Assembly (NCBI GenBank): GCA_030039135.1
Contig: JASHQN010000070.1
Coordinates: 1-7,279 of the forward strand
DNA length: 7,279 bases
Source: Thermoplasmata archaeon
GTDB lineage: Archaea; Thermoplasmatota; Thermoplasmata; Lutacidiplasmatales; UBA184
Direction: 5' to 3'
Part shown: positions 1-5,801 of the stretch, piece by piece
How positions within the stretch are numbered: position 1 is the stretch's first letter
How the letters are laid out: every line of letters begins with the position of its first letter
Program-made: the position numbers and the translations under genes
The notes under the pieces: model-generated
Database searches by the model: none
What the model was told of the DNA's origin: nothing
The model's input: only the letters and a program-made list of their open reading frames with translations

Positions 1-404
1 AGCGTCGGGTCGTCGAACGCGATCGAGAGCCCGGACTCCCCGTGGGCGAGGAGGTAGTGGAACCGGCGGTTCGTGTCCTCCGGGGATCCGAACCCCGAGA
101 ACATGCGCATCGACCACACGCGCCCTCGGTACATCGTCGGATGGATGCCCCGCGTGAACGGGGGCTGGCCCGGATAGCCGATACGGTCGAACGTCGAACG
201 GGGGGACCGCGGAGTGTACACACGAGCGACCGGGATACCTCCGAGCGTGGTGAACCGCTCCTTCCGCTCCGGGCTCTTCGCGACGGCGGGCAGCGCGACC
301 TCGGCCTCCCAGCGTCGGCGACGGTCCTCGACGGGGTCGCCCGAGGTGGTTCCGTCCGCTCCTCCGCCGACCGGTCGTGAGCTCGAGCCACCGCCCGACG
401 CCAT
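1..404 (-). CDS. Methylmalonyl-CoA mutase-type large (alpha) subunit, N-terminal part, cut by window edge
   Basis: The first 134 codons are visible; the C-terminal part lies beyond the left edge. The family uses adenosylcobalamin to rearrange the carbon skeleton of acyl-CoA esters, classically (R)-methylmalonyl-CoA and succinyl-CoA, in the cytoplasm. Residues 83-98 (FTRGIHPTMYRGRVWS), followed by MRMFSGFGSPEDTN (99-112) and GLSIAFDDPT (125-134), match the start of the family's TIM-barrel domain, which carries the CoA-binding segment. The tyrosine of the TMY motif (residue 92) aligns with the Tyr that contacts the substrate in true methylmalonyl-CoA mutases. That favours this substrate over hydroxyisobutyryl-CoA, but isobutyryl-CoA mutase-like relatives are not excluded. 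Residues 1-30 are a Gly/Ser-rich tail that looks disordered. ATG at 404 is chosen because it precedes the conserved region; no Shine-Dalgarno is seen and a TATA-like box lies about 27 bp upstream, suggesting a leaderless mRNA. Confidence 0.88.
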   Translation of the reverse strand, partial: MASGGGSSSRPVGGGADGTTSGDPVEDRRRRWEAEVALPAVAKSPERKERFTTLGGIPVARVYTPRSPRSTFDRIGYPGQPPFTRGIHPTMYRGRVWSMRMFSGFGSPEDTNRRFHYLLAHGESGLSIAFDDPT

Positions 405-427
405 CGTCGTTCCAGAGTCGCGGGTGG

Positions 428-434
428 TGATAAG
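428..434 (-). promoter_or_regulatory. TATA-like box upstream of the mutase gene
   Basis: On the minus strand the short gap between the methyltransferase stop and the mutase ATG holds CTTATCA, an AT-rich island in very GC-rich DNA. Its centre is about 27 bp from the ATG, the usual archaeal TATA-to-start-site distance, so transcription would begin at or next to the start codon. The assignment rests on one weak motif and spacing. Confidence 0.45.
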
Positions 435-472
435 GTCGGGGGCCGCGCACCGCGAGGGCGAGCCGTTCGGCT

Positions 473-1249
473 TCAGGGCTCGAGGCGAAGCCCCACGAGA
501 TCGCTCCGCCGGCGGCGAAACCACGGCACCCCGAGCCGGCGCGCGAACGCGGGAAACGCTTGGCCGGTCCAGGCCGTGTTGTCCGCGAGGACCACGGCTC
601 CCGGCGCGAGCTTCGGCTGGATCGTCGCGAGCTCGAAGCGTAGATGGCTCGGGGTGTGCTGGTCGTCGTGGAGAAACACGCCGATCGAAGGCAGCTCCCG
701 GACGAGACGCGGGAGATGTTTCTCCGCGGGCCCGAGCCGTAGGTCCCATCCGTCCCGCAACCAGGATGGGACCGCCCAGCCGCTGGCCCGGCCGGGAGGG
801 ATCGCGACCGGAGACTCGTCGTCGGCGAGACGCGCGCCGCGCTGGGCCGTCGGTTGGTCGATCGAATGGAGCCGGCCGTGACGGTTCTTGCGAAGGGCGG
901 CGAGAAAGTGAGCGGAGGAGACGCCGCTGCTGACGCCCGCCTCGACCACGTGATCCGGGCGCAGGAGGCGTACGAGCGCGTAGAGCTCGAACGGTGCCCG
1001 AATCTGAGCGTACCCCGATCGACCGCCGGCGCGCTGCGCCGTGCGGATCTCCTCCTCGAGAGCGACGAGGTCCCCGATCTCGCCGAGGACGGCTACCATA
1101 TCGGACCGGGACGCCCGAGAGAGGGCCTCGATCCAAGGCAGGCTTGGCGAGGCTCGCGGGTCGCCGAGGGCGCGACGGGCGCGCTCCACGGGCACCGACA
1201 CCCGCGCGGGGATCGCGGGTCGCGAACGCCGGGCGAGCGCGGGGGTCAT
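473..1249 (-). CDS. Class I SAM-dependent methyltransferase, substrate unknown
   Basis: The protein has 258 residues with a Rossmann-type methyltransferase core. Motif I is VVEAGVSSG (101-109), with the acidic-x-G-x-x-x-G pattern that binds S-adenosylmethionine. An acidic residue ends the second strand (SID, 129-131). VFLHDDQHT (191-199) and VLADNTAW (220-227) resemble the later strands of the Methyltransf_24-like group. Residues 1-45 are Arg/Pro/Ala-rich and likely variable; 50-75 look helical. No membrane segment or signal peptide is seen, so it is probably cytoplasmic. The ATG at 1249 overlaps the TGA of dph6 (ATGA), which indicates translational coupling and fixes the start; the open frame continues far upstream only as an antisense artefact of purL. 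It is not a Dph5-type diphthine synthase, which belongs to a different (tetrapyrrole methylase) fold. I cannot name the substrate. Confidence 0.85.
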   Translation of the reverse strand: MTPALARRSRPAIPARVSVPVERARRALGDPRASPSLPWIEALSRASRSDMVAVLGEIGDLVALEEEIRTAQRAGGRSGYAQIRAPFELYALVRLLRPDHVVEAGVSSGVSSAHFLAALRKNRHGRLHSIDQPTAQRGARLADDESPVAIPPGRASGWAVPSWLRDGWDLRLGPAEKHLPRLVRELPSIGVFLHDDQHTPSHLRFELATIQPKLAPGAVVLADNTAWTGQAFPAFARRLGVPWFRRRRSDLVGLRLEP

Positions 1250-1950
1250 GGCGTCACCCGCCCCGTTCGCCGGCCCGATTTGGGGACGAGGTGCGCGCGC
1301 CGCACGGCCCAGCTCGCGGACGAGGGCGCGACGACGGGCTCGGCGTCGTCGACCTCGATCCGGGACGAGAAGAACGGTGCGTCGAGCACGAGGGTCTCGT
1401 ACTCCCCGCCCTCGCCCGCGACGTGCGCGCCGCGTCCGCCCGCTCGGCGCTGCTCCAGTTCCGCGAGAAGCGCGAGGTCGAGCCGACGTCCGAGCAGCTC
1501 CGGCCCAAGGCGCTCGGCCGCGACGTGCACGATCCGGATGTCGAGGCCGGCCGCGATCTCCTCGCGAACGACGCGTCCGGGGTCCTTCCGCCACAACGGC
1601 GCGTAGAGGGGCCTTCCGACTCGGCCCGCGACCTCGAGGAGGCGCGACCACTGGAACGAGGACTCGATCGCCCCGGCGACGATCCAACCGGCAGGGCCGC
1701 GAACCGCCGCCTCGAGCGCCGTGAGCTCGGCCGCCTCTCCGCGCCCGCGTACGGGGACCGATCGGTGCGCCTTCCCCCACGCCTCGGCCTGGAGCGCGAC
1801 CCAGTCGAGGTTCGGGGTGTGGAACATCAGGGAATCCCCGTCGTCCGGCCGCAGGACGACGAGCTCGTCGACCGTGCGGCCCTGGGTGTCGGCCAGGTAC
1901 GCCGCGTAGAGGGAATCCTTCCCGCCCGAGACGAGCGCTGTAACGGTCAT
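1246..1950 (-). CDS. dph6: Diphthine--ammonia ligase (Dph6 family, ATP-binding)
   Basis: This 234-residue protein matches the ATP-dependent enzyme of the last diphthamide step, amidation of diphthine on the conserved histidine of elongation factor 2. The N-terminal P-loop of the PP-loop/HUP class, SGGKDS, is at residues 8-13. MFHTPNLDW (42-50) and the GAIESSFQWSRL segment (93-104), followed by PLYAPLW (114-120), are typical of the family. The hallmark GEGGEYETLVLDAPFF is at 179-194. The length is usual for the archaeal single-domain form; the YjgF-like domains of the eukaryotic enzyme are absent. The start is set by the P-loop only seven residues in, and no clear Shine-Dalgarno is present. 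It begins 9 bp after the purL stop and its own stop overlaps the methyltransferase ATG, so it sits inside the pur operon. Confidence 0.93.
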   Translation of the reverse strand: MTVTALVSGGKDSLYAAYLADTQGRTVDELVVLRPDDGDSLMFHTPNLDWVALQAEAWGKAHRSVPVRGRGEAAELTALEAAVRGPAGWIVAGAIESSFQWSRLLEVAGRVGRPLYAPLWRKDPGRVVREEIAAGLDIRIVHVAAERLGPELLGRRLDLALLAELEQRRAGGRGAHVAGEGGEYETLVLDAPFFSSRIEVDDAEPVVAPSSASWAVRRAHLVPKSGRRTGRVTP

Positions 1951-1959
1951 GGCCCGGTG

Positions 1960-4290
1960 CTACGGGAGGCCGAGGCCGGTTCGCCAGCGAGGATAGAGCT
2001 CGTCGAGCGGAAGCTCCGTCAGGAACCGGTGGTTCCAACGCAACGCGCCCGCGCGATCGACGACGGTCCCGATCACCGACCACGCCTCGGTCCCGAGGAT
2101 CCGTTCGAAGCGACGCTCGCTTCCCGCGTCCACCTCGACGACCAGGCGCGAACCCCCCTCGGAGGCGAGGGCGATCCCGGGCGAGCGCACTCCCGTCGCG
2201 GCCAGGTCGACCGAGAAGCCAAGGCGCCCTCCAAACGCCATCTCGGGCAGCGTCACCGCGAGACCTCCGTCCGAGACGTCGTGCGCAGCGCGGACCACGC
2301 CCGCGCGGATCGCCGCGAGCAACCGCTCCCCCCTCCGCCGTAGACGCGTCGGAGCGGGACGAGGGAGTTCGATCCCGGCGAGCCCCCGCCGGCGCGCCCA
2401 GAGCGAACCTCCGAGCTCCTGCGGCGTTCCCCCGAGCAGGTAGAGCGGGTTGCCGGGGGCCTTGAGGTCGCTCGTGACCGCGTGCTCGACATCGTCCACG
2501 ATTCCCGTCGCCATCAGGACCGGGGTCGGGGCGATCGCCGCACCGAGGCCGCCGTTGTAGAAGCTCACGTTCCCCGACGGTACCGCGAATCCGAGCGCTC
2601 GGGCGCCCTCTGCGAGGCCCCGCGTCGTCGCAGCGAAATCGGCCATCACCGAAGGGTCTTCGGGGTTTCCGAAGTTGAGGCAGTTCGTGAATGCATCCGG
2701 CCGCGCACCCACCGCGTAGAGGTTGCGGGCCGCCTCCTCGACGACGGAGATCGCCCCGACGCGGGGATCTTCCCGGCACGACCATGGTTGGGAGGCCGTC
2801 GTGATCGCGAGGGCGCGCGGGCGACCGGGCCGGGGTTGAACGATCGCCGCGTCGCCATGGCTCGGCGAAACGATCCCACCGTGCAAGGGCTTCACGATGG
2901 TGCGGCCCTGCACCTCGTGATCGTAGACCCTCACGACCGGCTCCCGGGACACGGAATCCGGCGCGAGCAAGAGATCGCGGACAAGCCCGCCGACGTCGTC
3001 CTCGGGGACCGGCGGCGCGCGACGGAACCGTCGGGCCCGCGCACGGAGCGGGCGATGGCACGGAGGCAGGTCGACGCGGAACCCGACGTCGAGGTGGGCT
3101 ACGGGCCGTCCCTCCCACTCGATCGTCTCGAACGGCGGTGGCGCGACTTCCCCGATGTCGGTGGCGGTCACGTCGTGCTTGCGGAACACCGAAACGACCT
3201 CGGGCACGTCGGCCGGCCGGACGTCCAGGATCATCCGCTCCTGGGATTCGGAGATCCAGACCTCCCACGGTCGGAGCCCCTCCTCGCGTAGCGGGACGCG
3301 AGCGAGATCGATGCGGGAACCCAGTCCGCCCGCGTGCACGAGCTCGCCCGACGCCGTGGCGAGACCTCCTCCCCCGAGGTCCTTGAGTCCCCGGACGAGG
3401 TCCCGGTCGAACGCCTCGACGCACGCCCGGATGAGCGGCTGCTTCAAGATCGGGTTGCCGAGCTGAACGGCCCCCCGGGACTCCGACTCGCTGCGTTCGG
3501 TGAGCTCCTTCGAGGCGAACGCGACACCACCGATGCCGTCCCGGCCCGTCGCCCCACCGACGAGGACGAGGTGATCCCCCGCGCGGTGGGCACGGTTGGG
3601 CCGGAGCCTCGCGCGGGGCAGGAAGCCGACGCACCCGACGTTGACCAGCGGGTTCACGATGTACGATGGGTCGAAGGAGATGCCCCCGGAGACGGTGGGG
3701 ACCCCGACGCGGTTGCCGTAGTCCCGGATCCCTGCGATGACGCCCGTCGCGAGGTACCGAGGGCTCTTCACGCCGGGCGGTACCCGTTCCGCCGGCGTGT
3801 CGAGAGGACCGAAGAAGAGCGGGTCCGCGAGAGCGATCGGCTTCGCGCCGACGGCAAGAACGTCGCGGAGGATGCCCCCGATTCCGGTCGCGGCTCCCCC
3901 GTACGGCTCAACCGCCGACGGATGGTTGTGCGACTCGATCCGCAGGGCGTAGGCGAAACCGTCCTCGAATCGCAAGACCCCCGCATCTCCGGTACCAAGG
4001 ACCCTCGGACTCGGGTGCAGGCGAGCGAACGCCTTCTTCAGGAACGGTCGGGAGCTCTTGTAACTGCAGTGCTCGCTCCAGCTCTGGGCGAGGCCGGCGA
4101 GCTCGACGTCGGTCGGGTCCCGCCGGGCCCGACGGAAGTACGACCGAAGCCGCGCGAGTTCCCGCTCATCGAACCCGAGACCTCGGGTCCGGGCGATTCG
4201 GGCGAGCTCCGCCGTCGACCCCGAGCGGAACGGGATCGTCTCGATACCCTCCGCCCATCCTTCGGGCTCCGATCGGTCGCGGGTCGCCAT
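1960..4290 (-). CDS. purL: Phosphoribosylformylglycinamidine synthase subunit PurL
   Basis: This 776-residue protein is the ATP-dependent synthetase subunit of FGAM synthase. It converts FGAR to FGAM in de novo purine synthesis, using ammonia delivered from PurQ with PurS as the bridging subunit. Two AIR-synthase-like halves can be followed. WSEHCSYKSS (71-80) carries the catalytic-region His. ESHNHPSAVEPYGGAATG (119-136) is the nucleotide-binding segment. DLGGGGL (304-310) and SESQERM (347-353) close the first half. GNVSFYN (573-579), HDVSDGGL (670-677) and the C-terminal LYPRWR (765-770) mark the second. The length is that of the small archaeal/Gram-positive form, slightly long because of an N-terminal 20 residues and Arg/Pro-rich linkers (about 410-432 and 640-655). 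The ATG lies 3 bp after the purS stop with no Shine-Dalgarno, implying coupling. purQ is not in the window. Confidence 0.97.
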   Translation of the reverse strand: MATRDRSEPEGWAEGIETIPFRSGSTAELARIARTRGLGFDERELARLRSYFRRARRDPTDVELAGLAQSWSEHCSYKSSRPFLKKAFARLHPSPRVLGTGDAGVLRFEDGFAYALRIESHNHPSAVEPYGGAATGIGGILRDVLAVGAKPIALADPLFFGPLDTPAERVPPGVKSPRYLATGVIAGIRDYGNRVGVPTVSGGISFDPSYIVNPLVNVGCVGFLPRARLRPNRAHRAGDHLVLVGGATGRDGIGGVAFASKELTERSESESRGAVQLGNPILKQPLIRACVEAFDRDLVRGLKDLGGGGLATASGELVHAGGLGSRIDLARVPLREEGLRPWEVWISESQERMILDVRPADVPEVVSVFRKHDVTATDIGEVAPPPFETIEWEGRPVAHLDVGFRVDLPPCHRPLRARARRFRRAPPVPEDDVGGLVRDLLLAPDSVSREPVVRVYDHEVQGRTIVKPLHGGIVSPSHGDAAIVQPRPGRPRALAITTASQPWSCREDPRVGAISVVEEAARNLYAVGARPDAFTNCLNFGNPEDPSVMADFAATTRGLAEGARALGFAVPSGNVSFYNGGLGAAIAPTPVLMATGIVDDVEHAVTSDLKAPGNPLYLLGGTPQELGGSLWARRRGLAGIELPRPAPTRLRRRGERLLAAIRAGVVRAAHDVSDGGLAVTLPEMAFGGRLGFSVDLAATGVRSPGIALASEGGSRLVVEVDAGSERRFERILGTEAWSVIGTVVDRAGALRWNHRFLTELPLDELYPRWRTGLGLP

Positions 4291-4293
4291 GAT

Positions 4294-4563
4294 TCAGGCG
4301 GGAGGAACGACGATCGTGACCCGATGGATCACCGGGTTCGCGAGCAAGCGATCCACCGCTTCCTGGGCCAGGCGGCGGGCTTCCTCCGCCGATACCCGTT
4401 CGAACTCGAGGTCGTAGATGTGCGCGGTCGAGACGTGACGGACCGAAGGAACGCCGAGCAGTCCGAGAGCCTTCTGGACGGTCTCCGCCTCCGCATCGAC
4501 GATGCCAGGTTTCAGCTCCACCCGTACCTCTACGGTCCGGCGATCCGCCGCGGGCTCGGGCAC
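4294..4563 (-). CDS. purS: Phosphoribosylformylglycinamidine synthase subunit PurS
   Basis: PurS is the small structural subunit that dimerises and links PurL to PurQ so that ammonia can be channelled. The core VEVRVELKPGIVDAEAETVQ, then KALGLLGV, VRHVSTAHIYDLEF and a closing ANPVIHRVTIVV, is the usual compact alpha/beta PurS domain. GTG at 4563 gives 89 residues, close to the usual length of about 80-90, with a purine-rich GGGGGAG just upstream, although its spacing is only 3 nt. A TTG at 4593 would add ten residues (99 in all) and cannot be excluded. The gene leads the operon; purL follows after 3 bp. The stop TGA is at 4296-4294. Confidence 0.9.
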   Translation of the reverse strand: MPEPAADRRTVEVRVELKPGIVDAEAETVQKALGLLGVPSVRHVSTAHIYDLEFERVSAEEARRLAQEAVDRLLANPVIHRVTIVVPPA

Positions 4564-4621
4564 GCGCTCCCCCGGTGCGAGTGACCGAAGCAAGGAGATA
4601 ACCCTGCGCCGGGGGCCGCGA

Positions 4622-4635
4622 GTTCCCGGGGGAAC
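4622..4635. repeat. Inverted repeat GTTCCC-GG-GGGAAC in the purS leader region
   Basis: Perfect 6+6 bp inverted repeat with a 2-bp centre. If purS transcription starts about 26 bp from the TATA-like TTTATCT, this repeat sits at or just after the start site. It could be a repressor operator or a short leader hairpin. A related sequence (GTTC, five G, GAAC) occurs at 4941-4953 before the RAM-domain gene. In GC-rich DNA such repeats also arise by chance. Confidence 0.35.
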
Positions 4636-4659
4636 GGCGGGGAGGGTCGCGGTCCGGCG

Positions 4660-4680
4660 TTTTAGATAAACCTATATAGA
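4660..4680. promoter_or_regulatory. Divergent promoter: AT-rich island with TATA boxes for both strands
   Basis: This is the most AT-rich stretch of the window. It contains TTTAGATAAA (4661-4670) and the palindromic CTATATAG (4672-4679). On the plus strand CTATATAG centres about 26 bp before position 4701, giving a leader of about 20 nt before the ATG at 4723. On the minus strand TTTATCT (4670-4664) would start purS transcription near 4641; a second, weaker minus-strand box TTATCT lies at 4602-4597. The divergent genes on either side support the reading as a shared promoter; the exact start sites are inferred. Confidence 0.6.
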
Positions 4681-4700
4681 GGGAGTTTTTCGACTCCCTC
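4679..4700. repeat. Inverted repeat GAGGGAGT / ACTCCCTC between TATA box and start site
   Basis: Perfect 8+8 bp inverted repeat around a 6-nt centre (TTTTCG, 4687-4692). It begins immediately beside the plus-strand TATA box and ends near the predicted transcription start, where a bound dimeric regulator would block polymerase. Because it lies mostly upstream of the predicted RNA, a DNA operator is more likely than an RNA hairpin. Which regulator binds it is unknown. Confidence 0.5.
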
Positions 4701-4705
4701 GGCCT

Positions 4706-4719
4706 GGTGGGGGCCCACC
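4706..4719. repeat. Inverted repeat GGTGGG-GG-CCCACC just before the start codon of the 57-residue gene
   Basis: Perfect 6+6 bp repeat whose last base is 3 nt from the ATG at 4723. In RNA it could fold as a 5-bp stem with a 4-nt loop, hiding the only purine-rich, Shine-Dalgarno-like stretch and the region next to the start codon. It may therefore affect translation, or serve as a second operator. Confidence 0.35.
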
Positions 4720-4722
4720 TTC

Positions 4723-4896
4723 ATGGAGGAGTTCATCTGCAGCGTGGAATTCCTCCGCGCTCCTACCGAGCTCGTCGCCCGAGTTTCGAGCGAGGCGGGC
4801 GGAGTCCGGGAATACCGGGGTCCGTCGGCCGGGTCCGTGATCGATCAGGTCATCAACGACCTCCAAGAGGAGTTCGAGTCCGCCCCGGTGGCGTAG
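4723..4896 (+). CDS. Small protein of unknown function, 57 residues
   Basis: The frame runs from ATG (4723) to TAG (4894-4896). The product starts MEEFICSVEFLRAP and continues through ELVARVSSEAGGVREY to VIDQVINDLQEEFES near the C-terminus. It is acidic, has one Cys (residue 6) and no membrane segment or signal peptide. Predicted from the pattern: an N-terminal beta strand, a helix, a short strand (VREYRG) and a C-terminal amphipathic helix. Support for it being real comes from the promoter placed about 26 bp before its likely transcript start, its position as first gene of a plus-strand cluster, and third-position GC. I do not recognise the family. It could be a small regulatory or protein-binding partner, but nothing in the sequence shows which. 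Confidence 0.65.
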   Translation: MEEFICSVEFLRAPTELVARVSSEAGGVREYRGPSAGSVIDQVINDLQEEFESAPVA

Positions 4897-4957
4897 CGCT
4901 GAGCGCCGAAGGGGCATTCGCAGTCGCACAGGGGTACCACGTTCGGGGGGAACCAAG

Positions 4958-5299
4958 ATGCAGAAGTCCAGTACGTCCAAGCCGCCCGTCAGCCGGGCCG
5001 TCGAGAGTGCCTTCACGAAGGTCTGGGGAGACGACCACGTGGTGGCGCTGATCGCGCTCAAGGTCGAGACGGCCGAGGCCGACTCGGTCGCGAGCGAGGT
5101 CGCCCGTTTCAACGAGGTCGAGGACGTCTTCCTCGTCACCGGCGACACCGACATTTTCCTCAAGGTCCGCTTCCCGCACTACGACGAGCTCAAGGAATTC
5201 GTCCTCCACCGGCTCCCCGCCGTGCGGGGGATCCGAGAGACCAAGACCCTGCTCGTGGTGACCGCGTACAAGGAAGGCGGGGAGACGCGACCGGCGTGA
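4958..5299 (+). CDS. Stand-alone Lrp/AsnC ligand-binding (RAM) domain protein
   Basis: The product has 113 residues and only the effector-binding RAM domain of the Lrp/AsnC family (about residues 27-104); the DNA-binding helix-turn-helix is absent. Characteristic stretches are VVALIALKVE (28-37), VEDVFLVTGDTDIFLKVRF (54-72) and VRGIRETKTLLVV (89-101), with the glycine-rich turn and the conserved Thr that form the ligand pocket between subunits. Proteins of this kind form dimers or higher assemblies and bind amino acids or other small molecules, often acting through partner proteins. Residues 1-15 are Ser/Lys-rich and probably flexible. A G-rich ribosome site (4945-4950) lies 7 nt before ATG. 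Its stop overlaps the GTG of the UPF0147 gene by 4 bp, so the two are probably translated together. Confidence 0.88.
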   Translation: MQKSSTSKPPVSRAVESAFTKVWGDDHVVALIALKVETAEADSVASEVARFNEVEDVFLVTGDTDIFLKVRFPHYDELKEFVLHRLPAVRGIRETKTLLVVTAYKEGGETRPA

Positions 5300-5613
5300 C
5301 GCCTTCTCCTCCGGCCGCTCCCGGCGGCGGCAGCGCGGCCTCGCCCCCGGCGGGCGCCGACCTCGATCCCCCGGCCCTTCAACAGGTCTTCGACTCCCTC
5401 GCCGATCTCGCCGAGGATTCGACCGTCCCGCGCAACATTCGACGCGGGGCCCAGTCCGCCCGCGAAGCGCTCTTGAAGCCGCGGGTCGCCCTCGACGTGC
5501 GGATCGCAAGCGCGGTCTACGTGCTCGACGACCTCGCGAACGACCCGAACCTACCGACCCACGGACGGACCGCGATCTGGTCGATCATCTCGAGCCTGGA
5601 GAGCCTGCCGTGA
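5296..5613 (+). CDS. UPF0147 family protein, function unknown
   Basis: This 105-residue protein matches the archaeal UPF0147 family of short helical proteins. The domain covers about residues 27-104: a helix (LQQVFDSLADLAED), the signature STVPRNIRRGAQSA (42-55), then DVRIASAVYVLDDLANDPNLP (67-87), HGRTAIWSIISSLESL at the end. The family has no established biochemical role. Residues 1-25 are an unusual Pro/Gly/Ala-rich tail that the typical 85-95-residue members lack; this looks like a lineage addition in GC-rich DNA. The start is GTG (5296-5298), embedded in the TGA of the preceding gene (GTGA), consistent with coupling to the RAM-domain protein. An internal later start is possible, but no ATG or GTG precedes the domain with better spacing. 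Confidence 0.88.
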   Translation: MTPSPPAAPGGGSAASPPAGADLDPPALQQVFDSLADLAEDSTVPRNIRRGAQSAREALLKPRVALDVRIASAVYVLDDLANDPNLPTHGRTAIWSIISSLESLP

Positions 5614-5650
5614 ATCCGGCGACGGATAGCGTGAAATACGGCCGTCCGGT

Positions 5651-5660
5651 GCTTATAAGC
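5651..5660 (+). promoter_or_regulatory. TATA-like palindrome GCTTATAAGC upstream of tRNA-Lys
   Basis: This is the only strong AT-rich element between the UPF0147 stop and the tRNA. CTTATAAG resembles an archaeal box A. Its centre is only about 17-18 bp before the mature tRNA 5' end, shorter than the 25-27 bp expected from box A to the start site, so transcription would have to start within the tRNA unless spacing is unusual. A weaker GAAATAC at 5633-5639 has better spacing (start near 5663, about 10 nt of leader). Confidence 0.4.
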
Positions 5661-5694
5661 CGCAACGCGATCGGGCCCGTAGCTCAGCTAGGTT

Positions 5695-5723
5695 GGCCGC
5701 GCGGAGCTCCCGCCGGCCCTACA
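5695..5723 (+). other. tRNA intron 1, in the D loop (about 29 nt)
   Basis: The extra D-loop sequence folds as an archaeal splicing motif. TAGG (5689-5692) pairs with CCTA (5718-5721), forming the 4-bp central helix. TTG (5693-5695) is a 3-nt bulge at the 5' site and CAC (5722-5724) the bulge at the 3' site. GCCG (5696-5699) pairs with CGGC (5714-5717), continued by GCGG/CCGC closing a 5-nt loop. Cutting between the second and third bulge bases gives intron 5695-5723 and an 11-nt D loop. An alternative cut giving intron 5694-5724 would leave a 9-nt loop. The helix on the D-stem side is interrupted, so this is a relaxed rather than perfect bulge-helix-bulge. Confidence 0.72.
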
Positions 5724-5763
5724 CAGAGCAGCTGGCTTTTAACCAGTTGGTCGGGGGTTCGAA

Positions 5764-5801
5764 CGAGCCGCTCCGCGCACAACGCGGACCGTCTCCGAGC
5801 A
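5764..5801 (+). other. tRNA intron 2, in the T loop (38 nt, nominal position 59/60)
   Basis: This intron fits a strict bulge-helix-bulge. The T stem GGGGG/CCCCC is the outer helix. TTCG (5758-5761) pairs with CGAG (5796-5799) as the 4-bp central helix (one T-G wobble). AAC (5762-5764) and CAT (5800-5802) are 3-nt bulges on opposite strands, and GAG (5765-5767) pairs with CTC (5793-5795) on the intron side. The intron ends in a hairpin TCCGCG/CGCGGA (5772-5777, 5783-5788) with loop CACAA. Cutting between bulge bases 2 and 3 restores the T loop TTCGAAT. The same length follows independently from the 7-nt T loop. Confidence 0.85.

Noticed and set aside
473..3634. A 1053-codon open frame on the minus strand
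   Set aside because: Only its last 258 codons (from 1249) show a protein family; the upstream part is the alternate frame of purL and dph6, Arg/Gly/Pro-rich with no recognisable domain. Long stop-free shadow frames are expected at this GC content.
994..4584. Long plus-strand frames opposite purL, dph6 and purS (for example 994-2343, 2482-3291 and 3334-4584)
   Set aside because: Their products are Arg/Asp/Glu/Pro-rich without motifs, and the minus strand of the same DNA codes for well-recognised proteins.
4672..5509. Minus-strand frames opposite the small protein, RAM-domain and UPF0147 genes
   Set aside because: No recognisable motifs; the plus strand carries two clear families and promoter signals.
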